NCBI GenBank assembly: GCA_028825445.1
Contig: JAPKAD010000001.1
Span: 62,001 to 126,000 of the forward strand
DNA: 64,000 nucleotides
Origin: Octadecabacter sp.
GTDB taxonomy: Bacteria > Pseudomonadota > Alphaproteobacteria > Rhodobacterales > Rhodobacteraceae
Reading direction: 5' to 3'
The position numbers and the translations under genes were made by a program. Positions 1-8,637 of the stretch are shown in pieces; position 1 is the first letter of the stretch; every line of letters begins with the position of its first letter. The notes under the pieces are model-generated. The model worked only from the letters and a program-made list of their open reading frames with translations, was not told where the DNA came from and did no database searches.

Positions 1-1
1 C

Positions 2-85
2 TGGGAAGAAGGCGATTTGCTTAATACCGCTTATACACTGGAACGTGCTGCGCAATTTGTGGCAAAACCGAAGCGTTGGTGGTAA
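2..85 (+). CDS. C-terminal end of an unidentified protein (partial)
   Basis: An open frame runs from the window edge to a TAA at 83-85 and gives 27 residues ending in a basic, tryptophan-rich tail (KPKRWW). It has no start in the window, so it is the 3' end of a gene beginning upstream. It lies 48 bases before the lipoprotein gene on the same strand and might share its transcript. The fragment is too short to name a family. Confidence 0.55.
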   Translation, partial: WEEGDLLNTAYTLERAAQFVAKPKRWW

Positions 86-133
86 TTTGACAAAATTGAT
101 TTTGATTGATGACAGATAGATAAAGTAGGCAAC

Positions 134-835
134 ATGGCTAATTGCATTAAACAGATACCGATTATTTGTGTCAGCCTGTTGATGTTGGCCGCATGTCAGC
201 AGTTTGTACCTAACAGAAGCGAAGGTCTAGGGTTTAGCTTTTATGGCCAATATGCACTGGATAACGCCCGCCGAGAGGCATCAATGCAAGGCAGCCTTGT
301 CTCATCTGACACAGCGTCTATATCATCATCCAATAATAATAGTGTGACGATTAGTGATATCGCCGTTGTTGGGATAAATAGTGGACCAAATAATGCCATC
401 GGGCGTTCGGTTGAACCGCAAGTCGCAATCGCATCTAACGCTGAAATTTCTGATGAGCAGAGTTTTGACGCCGTTGTAGGTCGTGAAACCATCGAAAGTG
501 ACGCTGACCGCCGCGTGCGCCAAGCAGCTGCGTATCAACAAATTCAAGCTATAGCCCTACCTGATCGATCTGGCGATGCGGGGCCAAACATCGTTCAATA
601 TGCCTTGCAAGCGCCTAATGATCGTGGTGATCCAGTGTTTAATCGCATAGGTTTTTCCGGTGAAGCGCGGTTTCAACGCAATTGTTCTGGGTATCGTACG
701 CCCGATGATGCACAGCGTGATTTTATCCGTCGTGGTGGACCACAGCGGGATCGTTTGGGTGTTGATCCTGATGGCGACGGGTTTGCTTGCGGATGGGACC
801 CTCAGGCGTTTCGCACGGTTGCGGATGGTAACTAA
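134..835 (+). CDS. Lipoprotein with C-terminal excalibur domain
   Basis: The 233-residue product starts with a lipoprotein signal: basic start, hydrophobic stretch and lipobox LAAC with the lipidated cysteine at residue 21. Residues about 40-170 are low-complexity and rich in Ser, Asn, Asp and Ala. The last 50 residues form an excalibur-type calcium-binding domain, with the cysteine in RNCSGY and the DPDGDGFAC motif near residues 208-216. Such domains are known from envelope and extracellular proteins; their exact role is unclear. The stop lies two bases before the TTG of the amidase gene, so the two are probably translated together and may both act in the cell envelope. The domain assignment is firm; the function is inferred. 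Confidence 0.85.
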   Translation: MANCIKQIPIICVSLLMLAACQQFVPNRSEGLGFSFYGQYALDNARREASMQGSLVSSDTASISSSNNNSVTISDIAVVGINSGPNNAIGRSVEPQVAIASNAEISDEQSFDAVVGRETIESDADRRVRQAAAYQQIQAIALPDRSGDAGPNIVQYALQAPNDRGDPVFNRIGFSGEARFQRNCSGYRTPDDAQRDFIRRGGPQRDRLGVDPDGDGFACGWDPQAFRTVADGN

Positions 836-837
836 AC

Positions 838-1515
838 TTGGAATTGTCCATAAATTGTGGGCCCCGCAGAGATACGGAGTGTCCCAACATCATCGTTTTA
901 CACTACACAGCTATGCTTGATTGGACAATGGCGCGAGATTGGCTTTGTAACCCAGAAGCTAAAGTGTCGGCCCATTATATCATTTCAGAAGACGGCGATG
1001 TGGTTCAACTTGTCCCTGAAGAACAACGTGCTTGGCATGCAGGGGTGGGATCTTGGGGGGATATCAATGATATTAACTCAAATTCTATTGGGATTGAGCT
1101 TTCTAACGTTGGATCAGCACCCTTTGCAGCGCGGTTGATGGACGCGCTTGAGGTATTGTTACCCACAATCATGGACCGTTGGGCGATCCCAGCATGTCGC
1201 GTGATTGCTCATTCTGACCTTGCCCCAGGTCGTAAAATTGACCCCGGTGTGCGGTTCGATTGGGCGCGGTTAGTGCGCTCTGGTTTGGCTATTTCTTCAG
1301 AGGCTACTATCCCGGTTGCTATTGATCCCGATGCGTTTGTGCAAGATGCGCGCATGATTGGTTACACGGCAGATGTTAATGCTGTGACGCTATTGTCCGC
1401 CTTTCGTCTGCGTCATAGGCAAGGGCACGATGGGCCGCTTGATGGGTGGGATTGTGCGCTGGTGGCTGATCTTGCAGCGCGCTTTTCAGTTGCGAAAATT
1501 GGGTACACATCTTAA
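838..1515 (+). CDS. N-acetylmuramoyl-L-alanine amidase (Amidase_2 / AmiD-like)
   Basis: This 225-residue zinc amidase cleaves the bond between N-acetylmuramic acid and L-alanine in peptidoglycan or muropeptides. The Amidase_2 fold covers residues 8-140. Expected zinc ligands are H22 (VLHYTAM), H125 (IAHSDLAPGRKIDP) and D135, with E87 (GIELSN) and H67 in the active-site region. Residues about 155-220 resemble a C-terminal peptidoglycan-binding helix bundle. The start is a TTG two bases after the lipoprotein stop; no better start keeps the conserved GPRRD start of the domain. No signal peptide is seen, so it may act in cytoplasmic muropeptide recycling, or the start may be wrong. Confidence 0.87.
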   Translation: MELSINCGPRRDTECPNIIVLHYTAMLDWTMARDWLCNPEAKVSAHYIISEDGDVVQLVPEEQRAWHAGVGSWGDINDINSNSIGIELSNVGSAPFAARLMDALEVLLPTIMDRWAIPACRVIAHSDLAPGRKIDPGVRFDWARLVRSGLAISSEATIPVAIDPDAFVQDARMIGYTADVNAVTLLSAFRLRHRQGHDGPLDGWDCALVADLAARFSVAKIGYTS

Positions 1516-1525
1516 TATATCCCCA

Positions 1526-1942
1526 CGCGGAGGATTGGATGGCTGAGGTGTTAGGTAACTTGCATCTAGGAAAGTCCGGACTCCATCAAGGCACGGTGCC
1601 GGGTAACGCCCGGGCAGGGCAACCTGACGGACAGCGCCACAGAGAACAGACCGCCTGACTTGTCGATTTAGAGGTTCGCCTCCGGCAAGATCAGGTAAGG
1701 GTGAAACGGTGGGGTAAGAGCCCACCGCAGTGGTGGTAACATCGCTGGCATGGCAAGCCCTACCGGGAGCAATGCCAAATAGGGGCCGCGCGCGTAGGGA
1801 AACCTACGCAGGATCGTCTTGATCCGAGCAGGTCCGGGTTGGCAGCTAGAGGGTATATGGTAACATATACTTGAGATGAATGGTCATCGAATTTGGGGTT
1901 ATGGCCTCAAAGGAACAAAATCCGGCTTATAGATCCTCCGCG
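1526..1942 (+). ncRNA. rnpB: RNase P RNA, bacterial type A
   Basis: This is the catalytic RNA that removes 5' leaders from tRNA precursors. Hallmark blocks are visible: GGAAAGTCCGGACTCC near 1570-1585, GGTGAAACGGTGGGGTAAGAG near 1700, the GCAAGCCCTACCGGGAG block near 1755 and the 3' block AAATCCGGCTTATAGATCC. The outer ends are complementary (CGCGGAGGAT at 1526-1535 with ATCCTCCGCG at 1933-1942), which sets the boundaries. The length of 417 bases fits alphaproteobacterial type A RNAs. Confidence 0.96.
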
Positions 1943-1968
1943 TATTTCTGGCCAAAAGGTCGGAAATA
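1943..1968 (+). terminator. Hairpin directly after rnpB, possible terminator
   Basis: An 11-bp stem with two G-U pairs and an AAAA loop starts one base after the last rnpB helix. The downstream tract is only weakly T-rich. It may end the rnpB transcript or act as a processing barrier. Confidence 0.5.
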
Positions 1969-2164
1969 CTTGTGTAAAAATCTATTTGATTTTAAATAAG
2001 CAGCCCACTCATCACACATGGTTTACTAATTATTCTTCTAGGCAAGATGTGATTGTCTAGCAGATCCAATATTTACCCAAAAAGTAATACAATTCCACCA
2101 AATATTCATGACATTGCACTTTATTGATGACTACCCCAAACTCACCATAAAGGAGAGCTTCCAT

Positions 2165-3196
2165 ATGACCTATACCCCCGCCGCTGAACGTTATGACCGT
2201 ATGGTCTATCGCCGTTGCGCTAATTCTGGCTTAAAACTGCCCGTCGTCTCTTTTGGCCTGTGGCATAATTTTGGTGAAAAAACTCCGCACAACATCAAGC
2301 GTGACATGTGCCGTACAGCGTTTGATCATGGCATTACGCACTTTGACTTGGCTAATAATTATGGTCCCCCTGCAGGCAGTGCAGAGGAAGCTTTTGGAGA
2401 AATTTTATCTAATGATTTTAGAGGTTATCGTGATGAACTTATCATTAGTTCAAAGGCTGGCTACGACATGTGGGCGGGGCCCTATGGCGAATGGGGCAGT
2501 CGCAAATATATGATTGCTTCATGCGACCAATCACTCAAACGGCTAGGTCTTCGCTACGTTGATATCTTTTACTCACATCGCTTTGATCCCGATACGCCAC
2601 TAGAAGAAACCATGGGCGCGCTCGATTACATTGTGCGATCTGGCCGTGCGCTATACATTGGTATTTCTTCATACAATTCTGAACGCACTCGTGAGGCGGT
2701 AGCGATCTTGAAGGACCTAGGTACGCCATGCCTGATCCATCAACCAAGCTATAATATGCTGAACCGTTGGATAGAACGCGACGGTCTAAAGGACACTTTA
2801 AAAGATCTCGGTGTTGGGTCCATCGCATTCACGCCCTTGGCGCAAGGATTGCTTAGCAATAGGTATCTTTTTGGTATTCCAGACGGCAGCCGAGCCACTA
2901 AAGACAGCTCACTAGATGCAAACGTAATCACGAATGAGATGGTAGCAGCACTGCAAGGACTGAATACCATAGCACAGAGTCGTGGTCAGACTTTGGCGCA
3001 AATGGCGATTTCGTGGGTTCTGCGTGATAGTGGTATCACCACAGCACTTATTGGTGCATCAAACCCGGCCCAGATTGTGGACTGTGCGGGGGCTGCTCAA
3101 AACCTTGAATTTACCACCTCGGAATTGACTGAGATCGACAAGTTTGCCAATGATAAGGATCTGAACCTTTGGGCAAACTCATCGGAAGGTGTGTAG
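2165..3196 (+). CDS. Aldo/keto reductase, YghZ / L-glyceraldehyde-3-phosphate reductase type
   Basis: This 343-residue NADPH-dependent aldo/keto reductase resembles E. coli YghZ (Gpr), which reduces L-glyceraldehyde 3-phosphate and methylglyoxal-type aldehydes. The catalytic tetrad is visible as D61, Y66 (DLANNYGPPAGSAE), K97 (IISSKAGYDMW) and H138 (DIFYSHRFD). The cofactor-binding end carries ALIGASNPAQI near residue 305. The ATG at 2165 was chosen because AAGGAGAG stands at the right distance; an upstream in-frame ATG at 2108 has no such site. It stands alone between rnpB and rpmG. Substrate is not shown by the sequence. Confidence 0.88.
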   Translation: MTYTPAAERYDRMVYRRCANSGLKLPVVSFGLWHNFGEKTPHNIKRDMCRTAFDHGITHFDLANNYGPPAGSAEEAFGEILSNDFRGYRDELIISSKAGYDMWAGPYGEWGSRKYMIASCDQSLKRLGLRYVDIFYSHRFDPDTPLEETMGALDYIVRSGRALYIGISSYNSERTREAVAILKDLGTPCLIHQPSYNMLNRWIERDGLKDTLKDLGVGSIAFTPLAQGLLSNRYLFGIPDGSRATKDSSLDANVITNEMVAALQGLNTIAQSRGQTLAQMAISWVLRDSGITTALIGASNPAQIVDCAGAAQNLEFTTSELTEIDKFANDKDLNLWANSSEGV

Positions 3197-3293
3197 CAGC
3201 CCGATTGCGGTTGACTTGGGGGGCAAACCCCTTAGAAGGCATTTTAATAGATATTAATACACCAAATTTTAGGTGTGGAATCGGAGAGAACCC

Positions 3294-3461
3294 ATGGCGA
3301 AGCCAACCACAATCAAAATCCGCCTGAACTCCACAGCAGGCACTGGCCACTTTTACGTGGCAAAGAAAAATGCACGTACGATGACGGAAAAGATGGTTGT
3401 TAACAAATATGATCCCGTTGTCCGTAAGCACGTCGAGTACAAAGAAGGAAAGATTAAGTAA
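3294..3461 (+). CDS. rpmG: Ribosomal protein L33, cysteine-free type
   Basis: This 55-residue protein matches bL33 of the large ribosomal subunit along its length, with typical blocks [19 protein letters not shown] and [14 protein letters not shown]. The zinc-binding cysteines of the C+ form of L33 are absent, so this is the zinc-independent form. The start follows GGAGAG, and a good terminator hairpin lies about 25 bases after the stop, so it is a single-gene unit. Confidence 0.97.
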   Translation: MAKPTTIKIRLNSTAGTGHFYVAKKNARTMTEKMVVNKYDPVVRKHVEYKEGKIK

Positions 3462-3485
3462 AATTACTTAACTTTAATTATCAAG

Positions 3486-3514
3486 CGGGTCGCCTTAATA
3501 GGGTGGCCCGTTTT
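3486..3514 (+). terminator. Rho-independent terminator of rpmG
   Basis: A 9-bp GC-rich stem (CGGGTCGCC with GGTGGCCCG, allowing two G-U pairs) has a short AT-rich loop and is followed by TTTT. Confidence 0.85.
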
Positions 3515-4733
3515 AGTGATTACGTCTGCGTAAGCCAGATGAGATTAGCTATGACTTAATCAATCTGGAAATTTCAAGTGCAATAGCTTATTTTGTCCAT
3601 GAAAATTTGAGACCCTGGGCGTAATCTGGCAAATTTCCCATGTCGAAGAAAGTGACATCATTACCTTCACAGTCCAATTTGGGACTAGTAAGATGTGTTG
3701 ATGCCTTGGTGGTTGCAGAAATCAGTATCTGTGTATCGCGATCTGCAGAATATACCAAAATAGAGTTCGTTATTTTCTTTAGCGCGCCATTATATATTTT
3801 TTTTCGAATTTTTCTTCGACTTGATGGTCTACCTAGCACTTTTGAGCGTTAAGGTGTCTAAAGCAACTAAGTGATATTACTTCATCGGTCCTTCGCACAA
3901 TAATGCCCTGTCTGCTGTGAAACGTTACGAGGAAAGCGTTACTGCCACTATCAAACTCAATACTATCAAGATGCCAACAGCCGCTATACTTATAATCTTC
4001 CATGGGCTTGGCGTCATGATGGGTTTCACCTGTTCCAATACTTGTGCAACGAAGTTCAAGGACGCGCTTCGCAAAAGAAAGAATTGTATAAGTTAAACTG
4101 AGTTCCCTACATACGCTGAGGCACGGCAACATACATGAACGCAACCTTTCTTATTATTGGTTAAAAGGTTCACGATGATGCGAAATTATAATTTCGCAGC
4201 TTTGCGCTACCACTAAGTGGGATATGCCCGCAGTTGATGCGTTTTTTGCTTTAGTTTACTTGCGCTTGCTGAGGGGTGGCCACTCACAATCGATGTCAGT
4301 TATGGCTCTGCGTTTCATCGTCATGTAAAGCTTGAGCTGATAGCTTGTAGGATTTACAATATGGTGGAGATCAGAAGAGTAATTTTGGGAGCAGGTGGTT
4401 GGACATCAGCGGCACCCGATACAGGCAGTATTAGGCAAATTCGACATATGGTTACCGATTATCTTTACACACTACGCTGCGTGGTTAAGGCTTCACTGAT
4501 CCTTAAATGTTCTGATGCCAAGTGTTTTAAACTGCGCCGACTGCACTGTCTCTTAACCCTAACTGCCGCACTATTTTATTCAACGATGCGATTTGTAATG
4601 CTCGGTCTGGTAAGTAACTCTTTTGCTGCGATAGAAATGGAGCTTTAATTATACTTAAATTTGTCTCAAAACCTTCTGAAGGCGCGGAGGTTAGCCATTT
4701 TAAAATCGAATTTATGAAGTAAATATTAGGGAA
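3515..4733. other. Gene-poor stretch with possible decayed fragments
   Basis: No convincing gene is seen in these 1.2 kb. On the minus strand, two open frames (about 3833-4144 and 3588-3839) abut with a frame change and could be the remains of one gene, but neither matches a family I recognise. On the plus strand near 4361 a short stretch (RVILGAGGWTSAAPD) resembles the start of a SAM-dependent methyltransferase family and then loses the similarity. These are weak readings. Confidence 0.35.
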
Positions 4734-4776
4734 AAGAAAAAAGGAGCCGCCTCTGAACTCAATCAAGGACGGCCCC
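4734..4776 (-). terminator. Rho-independent terminator of the Bax-inhibitor gene
   Basis: Read on the minus strand, a stem of about 9 bp (GGGGCCGTC with GGCGGCTCC, containing G-U pairs) is followed by TTTTTTC. It starts about 22 bases after the stop of the minus-strand gene at 4799. Confidence 0.75.
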
Positions 4777-4798
4777 AAACTAAACTAATTTAGAGGAT

Positions 4799-5575
4799 TT
4801 ATTCACGGTTGCCCATCAGCTGTAACAAAAACATGAACATGTTGATGAAGTTGATGTAAAGGCTCAAAGAACCCATGATAGCAGACTTATCCATCCATTC
4901 TTGATCGCCGTGTTCTGCATGAGCAATGTAGTCGGTCTTGATCCGCTGCGTGTCATAAGCAGTTAGACCTGCAAATATTAGCAGGCCAATGATTGAAACA
5001 GCCCACCCGATAATGTCGGATTGAAGCCAAATATTGACTACAGACGCAACTATTAGACCAATAACTCCCATTATCAAAAAACCACCCCAGCCAGATATGT
5101 CACGTTTAGTAGTATATCCCCAAAGTGACAGGCCGCCGAATGCAATCGATGTGATCAAAAATACCTGTGCAATAGATGCACCGGTGAACGCTACGAAAAT
5201 CCAAGAAATAGATACTCCCATGGCTGTTGCGAATACGTAGAAAAAAGTCTGCGCAGCTGCAGCTGACATGCGATTGATCATAGCGCTGAACATGAACACT
5301 AAAGCCAAAGGTAAAAACATAACTACCCATTTAAGAGGGCTAAGATACAAGGTTGCCCCCAAATCAGTTAGATATTGATTTGAACTAATGGCGTATTGTG
5401 TTGGCACGTTGGAGACAGTCATTGTGCCGATAGCCCAAGCCGCTAAAAATGTCATGAGCAAGCCAAATGACATAAGCCCGTAGACTTTATTCATGTGGGC
5501 GCGAAGCCCTTCATCGATTTCCGCCGTATGAACGCCAACAGTGGCGCCCATGTGCGGGGTTCTATAGTCAGCCAT
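4799..5575 (-). CDS. Bax inhibitor-1 / YccA-family membrane protein
   Basis: This 258-residue integral membrane protein has about seven hydrophobic segments beginning near residue 33 and the family pattern of the BI-1/TMBIM (YccA, YbhL) group, including GLTAYDTQRIK near residue 205 and the C-terminal SLYINFINMFMFLLQL. Family members are linked to pH-sensitive calcium leak and to FtsH interaction in bacteria. The start MADYRTP is preceded by GGAGGG at a good distance; an upstream in-frame ATG lacks one. It is a single-gene unit with its own terminator. Confidence 0.93.
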   Translation of the reverse strand: MADYRTPHMGATVGVHTAEIDEGLRAHMNKVYGLMSFGLLMTFLAAWAIGTMTVSNVPTQYAISSNQYLTDLGATLYLSPLKWVVMFLPLALVFMFSAMINRMSAAAAQTFFYVFATAMGVSISWIFVAFTGASIAQVFLITSIAFGGLSLWGYTTKRDISGWGGFLIMGVIGLIVASVVNIWLQSDIIGWAVSIIGLLIFAGLTAYDTQRIKTDYIAHAEHGDQEWMDKSAIMGSLSLYINFINMFMFLLQLMGNRE

Positions 5576-5938
5576 GTACATCCCTCCAGGGTTTATAATT
5601 AAGTTTATTGAGCTTAAGTCGCCCATGAACGGCTACCTGAACTTACTTAATCTTGATATTGGCATAGTTGCCTTATATTTCAAGAGAAATTACAGGTTAA
5701 TCCACGCATTAATATGCAAATTTGTTTTGAACAATACGCTGATTGCAATGAGGTCTATCGGCGAGGGTGATTTGGTAAGTACTAGAACTATCGTCGGCCC
5801 CTAATTGTAGTGTCCTGCGACGAAATTCCAAGATCTTTGAGACGCTCACCTTGCCACACAATAGCGGGTTGACTGATCCCAGAAAACTAAAATTGTACTT
5901 TATATGCATGCCAAAGATGACCCAGTACCTAATGGTTC
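5576..5938. other. Spacer without recognised features
   Basis: This stretch lies between the Bax-inhibitor gene and the end of the decayed oxidoreductase. It holds the promoter region of the Bax-inhibitor gene, but no clear promoter boxes, repeats or coding frame can be named. Confidence 0.4.
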
Positions 5939-6893
5939 CTATTGCGTCACAACAATTTTACCAGTGCTCTTTCGACTGCGCAGCAGTGATCTGATACAGT
6001 GGCTTGATGTGACTGATATGGGGCTTAAGGTGCCCTTGAATGTACCAGTCCAGTAATTCGTTCATGCTGTCTTTCAGCACTTAGGGATTAAATTTTAGAT
6101 AGCCGCCCCAATAGAATCCAATAACGGTGATATTTTTTACTAGTAGATAGTTGGTGAGAATTTGTGGTATTTCGCCGCTGGCAATTCCTATGACTATGAC
6201 CCGCCCTTCGCGATTGGTTGCGCGCAGCGCGGCATTGAAAGGTGCACCGCCCACTGGATCAAAGACCACGTCAGCACCGCCTAAGGCGCGTACCAATTCT
6301 GTAATGTCATCACTAGCGTCCATCACATAGTCAGCACCTGCGGCCTTAGTCACCGCCATCTTTACCGCACCACGTGCAACATCAATGACAATTGCGCCCA
6401 TGGCTTTACCAATCTCAACAGCAGTTAAACCAACGCCATCCGCGGACCCAAAACTAAAAATGTTTCTCCGGCTTGCAGTTTCGCGCGGCGGGTCAACGCA
6501 AGATGGGACGTGCCGTATGACACCTGAAACCCAGCTGCTACCTTGGACGTCATTATATCTGGGACTTCGCGGCACAGCATAGCTGAAAAAACACCCTGAT
6601 CTGCCAGCCCGCCTTGGCCGCCGAACACAGCAACTCGCGCACCAATTGCGGGGGTCTTCACGCCAGCGCCTTGCGCCAGAACCGTACCGCAAACCTCCAT
6701 CCCTAAAGTGAATGGCGGGGTGGGCGTATCCTGATTAGTGCCTTTTGCCATCAACAGGTCTGCAAAGTTTAATCCTCAGGCTTCAATGAATAACAGGACT
6801 TCGCCTTCTGCGGGTGGGGTCACTGGCACGTAAATTAATGTGGCTGGAATGCTAAAATCTGTGACTTGGAAGGCGCGTATGGGAGACTTTCAT
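5939..6893 (-). pseudogene. Decayed zinc-independent NADPH:quinone oxidoreductase (MDR family)
   Basis: The translation matches the quinone oxidoreductase branch of the medium-chain dehydrogenases over its full length of about 315 codons, but the frame is broken at least five times. Seen on the minus strand: a one-base frame change right after the ATG at 6893 (before RAFQVTDFSIPAT), an in-frame TGA near 6780 in the GLNFADLLMAKG block, a frame change near 6440-6455 between the substrate half and the nucleotide-binding half (ADGVGLTAVEIGKAMGA), a TAA at 6081-6083 after GFYWGGYLKFNP, and a frame change near 5990 before the family C-terminus LLRSRKSTGKIVVTQ. The similarity resumes in the correct order after each lesion. 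This is a clear pseudogene. Confidence 0.9.
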
Positions 6894-7171
6894 TTGATTT
6901 AACCCACTCAAAATTTAAATTTAACATTTTGACTAAGCTTAATAATTGCATGTTTTCTCTCAAAAATAACAATAAGGTTTTTTCTAAAAGTGTGTAACTA
7001 TTAAAGCTATTTTAAACATAGGAAGCTATCAGTAAAAAATATGATTATGTTTGCTACTGATGCGTATTTTGGTTCCAGTTAATTATCGCTAATAGCTAGA
7101 GTTGAAAATTTTCAATAAAATTTAATTTTAAGGTATCTAAGATGCAGTGCCAAAGTTAATAGAAAAAAAAT

Positions 7172-7537
7172 ATGAAGCACTCAGTCGACATTTACGTTGG
7201 AAAACGTATGCACAAACATTGTTGACTTAATGGAACAATGCAGCAAAATCTTGCTAATCAAGTCGGCCTCATATTTCTGAAAATTCAGAAATATGAGGCT
7301 AGCGAATTTTTTTGTGGATCCCGTCTTCGGGATATTGCCCATGCTTTGGATGTTTAAATTGCATCTTTCTTTAAAGGTCTGGAAGGCAATTTGATTGATA
7401 AATATATTAGTTTTGTGCTGAATTATATTTTGTCTGACAAAAAATCCTTGGAATATTTGTGGTCTTATTGTGTAATTCTTAAAAACCAGCACCTACGTAT
7501 TTTTGATCTTGCTCGTGTGTTTAGCGAAGCTTCATAA
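7172..7537 (+). pseudogene. Decayed XRE-family (helix-turn-helix) regulator
   Basis: A single frame of 122 codons from ATG 7172 to TAA 7535 matches a common Rhodobacteraceae repressor family (VDVHVGKR... QQLA..VG..FQQIQKYE...SRL.DIA.ALDV.. FFF.GL ... LFDLARVLS). The visible counterparts are VDIYVGKRM, NLANQVGL, KIQKYEAS, SRLRDIAHALDV, SFFKGLEG and the C-terminus FDLARVFSEAS. Two in-frame stops interrupt it: a TGA near 7220 and a TAA near 7352, the latter at the conserved position before IASFFKGL. There is no frameshift. Because different stop types occur, recoding is unlikely. Small, relatively AT-rich and flanked by AT-rich spacer, it looks recently inactivated. Confidence 0.85.
7266..7299. 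repeat. Perfect 16-bp inverted repeat inside the XRE pseudogene
   Basis: GCCTCATATTTCTGAA at 7266-7281 and its exact reverse complement at 7284-7299 are separated by AA. It falls on the conserved QIQKYE region of the decayed regulator. A run of seven T starts about ten bases downstream on the plus strand, so it could act as a terminator or protein-binding site. Confidence 0.8.
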
Positions 7538-7628
7538 GTTAACCCAAATCTGTTCACGCCATTGCACTTGACCTTTGGACCATCCCGCGGGTACCGAAAC
7601 TTGATGAGTTTGGCTAAAGGTAAGTGTG

Positions 7629-8441
7629 ATGACCCTTTCAAATATATTTTTGACTCCAGATTATCAGTCTGAGCTGAGAGCCTGCGCCCATGTAATGGCT
7701 GATGCCGCACGCGATGTTATTCTTCCGCTATTTCGATCGGGTCTTGCGTCTGAAAACAAGGCTGCTGCTGGATTTGACCCAGTTACAAAAGCTGATCGTG
7801 CTGCAGAACAAGTTATGCGGGCAGTTTTGGCCGATCTGCGCCCTGCAGACGGTATTTTGGGTGAAGAATTTGGGATACGAGATGGGACTAGTGGATTGCA
7901 ATGGGTACTTGATCCGATTGATGGCACGCGCGGTTTTATTAGTGGTACGCCGACTTGGGGCGTGCTGATTTCTGTGCGTGACGCGCGAGGGCCTCTGTAC
8001 GGCATCATCGATCAGCCCTATATCGGAGAACGTTTTGAAGGTGGCTTTGGCTGTGCCGAGATGGTTGGCCCTTTGGGAATGCGTGCTCTTAAGACCACTA
8101 CTAAAACAGAATTGGCTATTGCGACGATCTTGACCACCTTTCCAGAGGTCGGCACACAGCAAGACGGCGCTGGATTTCATGCTGTTGCGGATGGCTGCAA
8201 ACTGACGCGTTATGGAATGGATTGTTATAGTTACGCTTTGTTGGCCGCAGGTCATGTCGATCTTGTTCTAGAAGCCGGATTGAGTGCCTATGACATCCAA
8301 GCGCCGATTGCTGTGATTGAGGCAGCAGGTGGAATTGTCACTGACTGGCGAGGTGGTCCAGTTCACGATGGCGGGAGGGCTTTGGCGGCGGCGAACGTGG
8401 CACTGCATGCGCAGGCGCTGGAGATTTTGGCCAAATATTAA
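7629..8441 (+). CDS. hisN: Histidinol-phosphatase, inositol-monophosphatase type
   Basis: This 270-residue protein is an IMPase-family magnesium phosphatase. The Roseobacter-type branch is normally annotated HisN, which removes phosphate from L-histidinol phosphate in histidine synthesis. Motifs: DPVTKADRAAE (residues 50-60), GEEFG (78-82), the metal and substrate loop WVLDPIDGTRGFISG (D95, D98) and the C-terminal SAYDIQAPIAVIEAAGG metal site. The ATG at 7629 follows AAAGGTAAG; the GTG at 7626 is possible but less well spaced. The gene is intact although it lies between two pseudogenes, consistent with selection. Inositol monophosphatase is the alternative function. Confidence 0.88.
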   Translation: MTLSNIFLTPDYQSELRACAHVMADAARDVILPLFRSGLASENKAAAGFDPVTKADRAAEQVMRAVLADLRPADGILGEEFGIRDGTSGLQWVLDPIDGTRGFISGTPTWGVLISVRDARGPLYGIIDQPYIGERFEGGFGCAEMVGPLGMRALKTTTKTELAIATILTTFPEVGTQQDGAGFHAVADGCKLTRYGMDCYSYALLAAGHVDLVLEAGLSAYDIQAPIAVIEAAGGIVTDWRGGPVHDGGRALAAANVALHAQALEILAKY

Positions 8442-8637
8442 TCAAATTGGCTGCACAAATCTGGTAAAGAACGTTAATTTGCCAACCTTTCTTTAAAATC
8501 AGCCTAGGATATATTGAAGTAAAAATAGATCGAAAAAAACCAATTTTATCAAAATAGTTGCTTGCCGTTAATTTAGACTTTTTATTTCCTTACCTGTTCT
8601 CGCGACGTTTAATTCAGCGAATCGAATCAAAGGGATG

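Noticed and set aside
3588-4144. Small secreted protein gene(s) on the minus strand
   Set aside because: Two abutting frames in different phases without a signal peptide or recognised motif; kept only as a note in the spacer entry.
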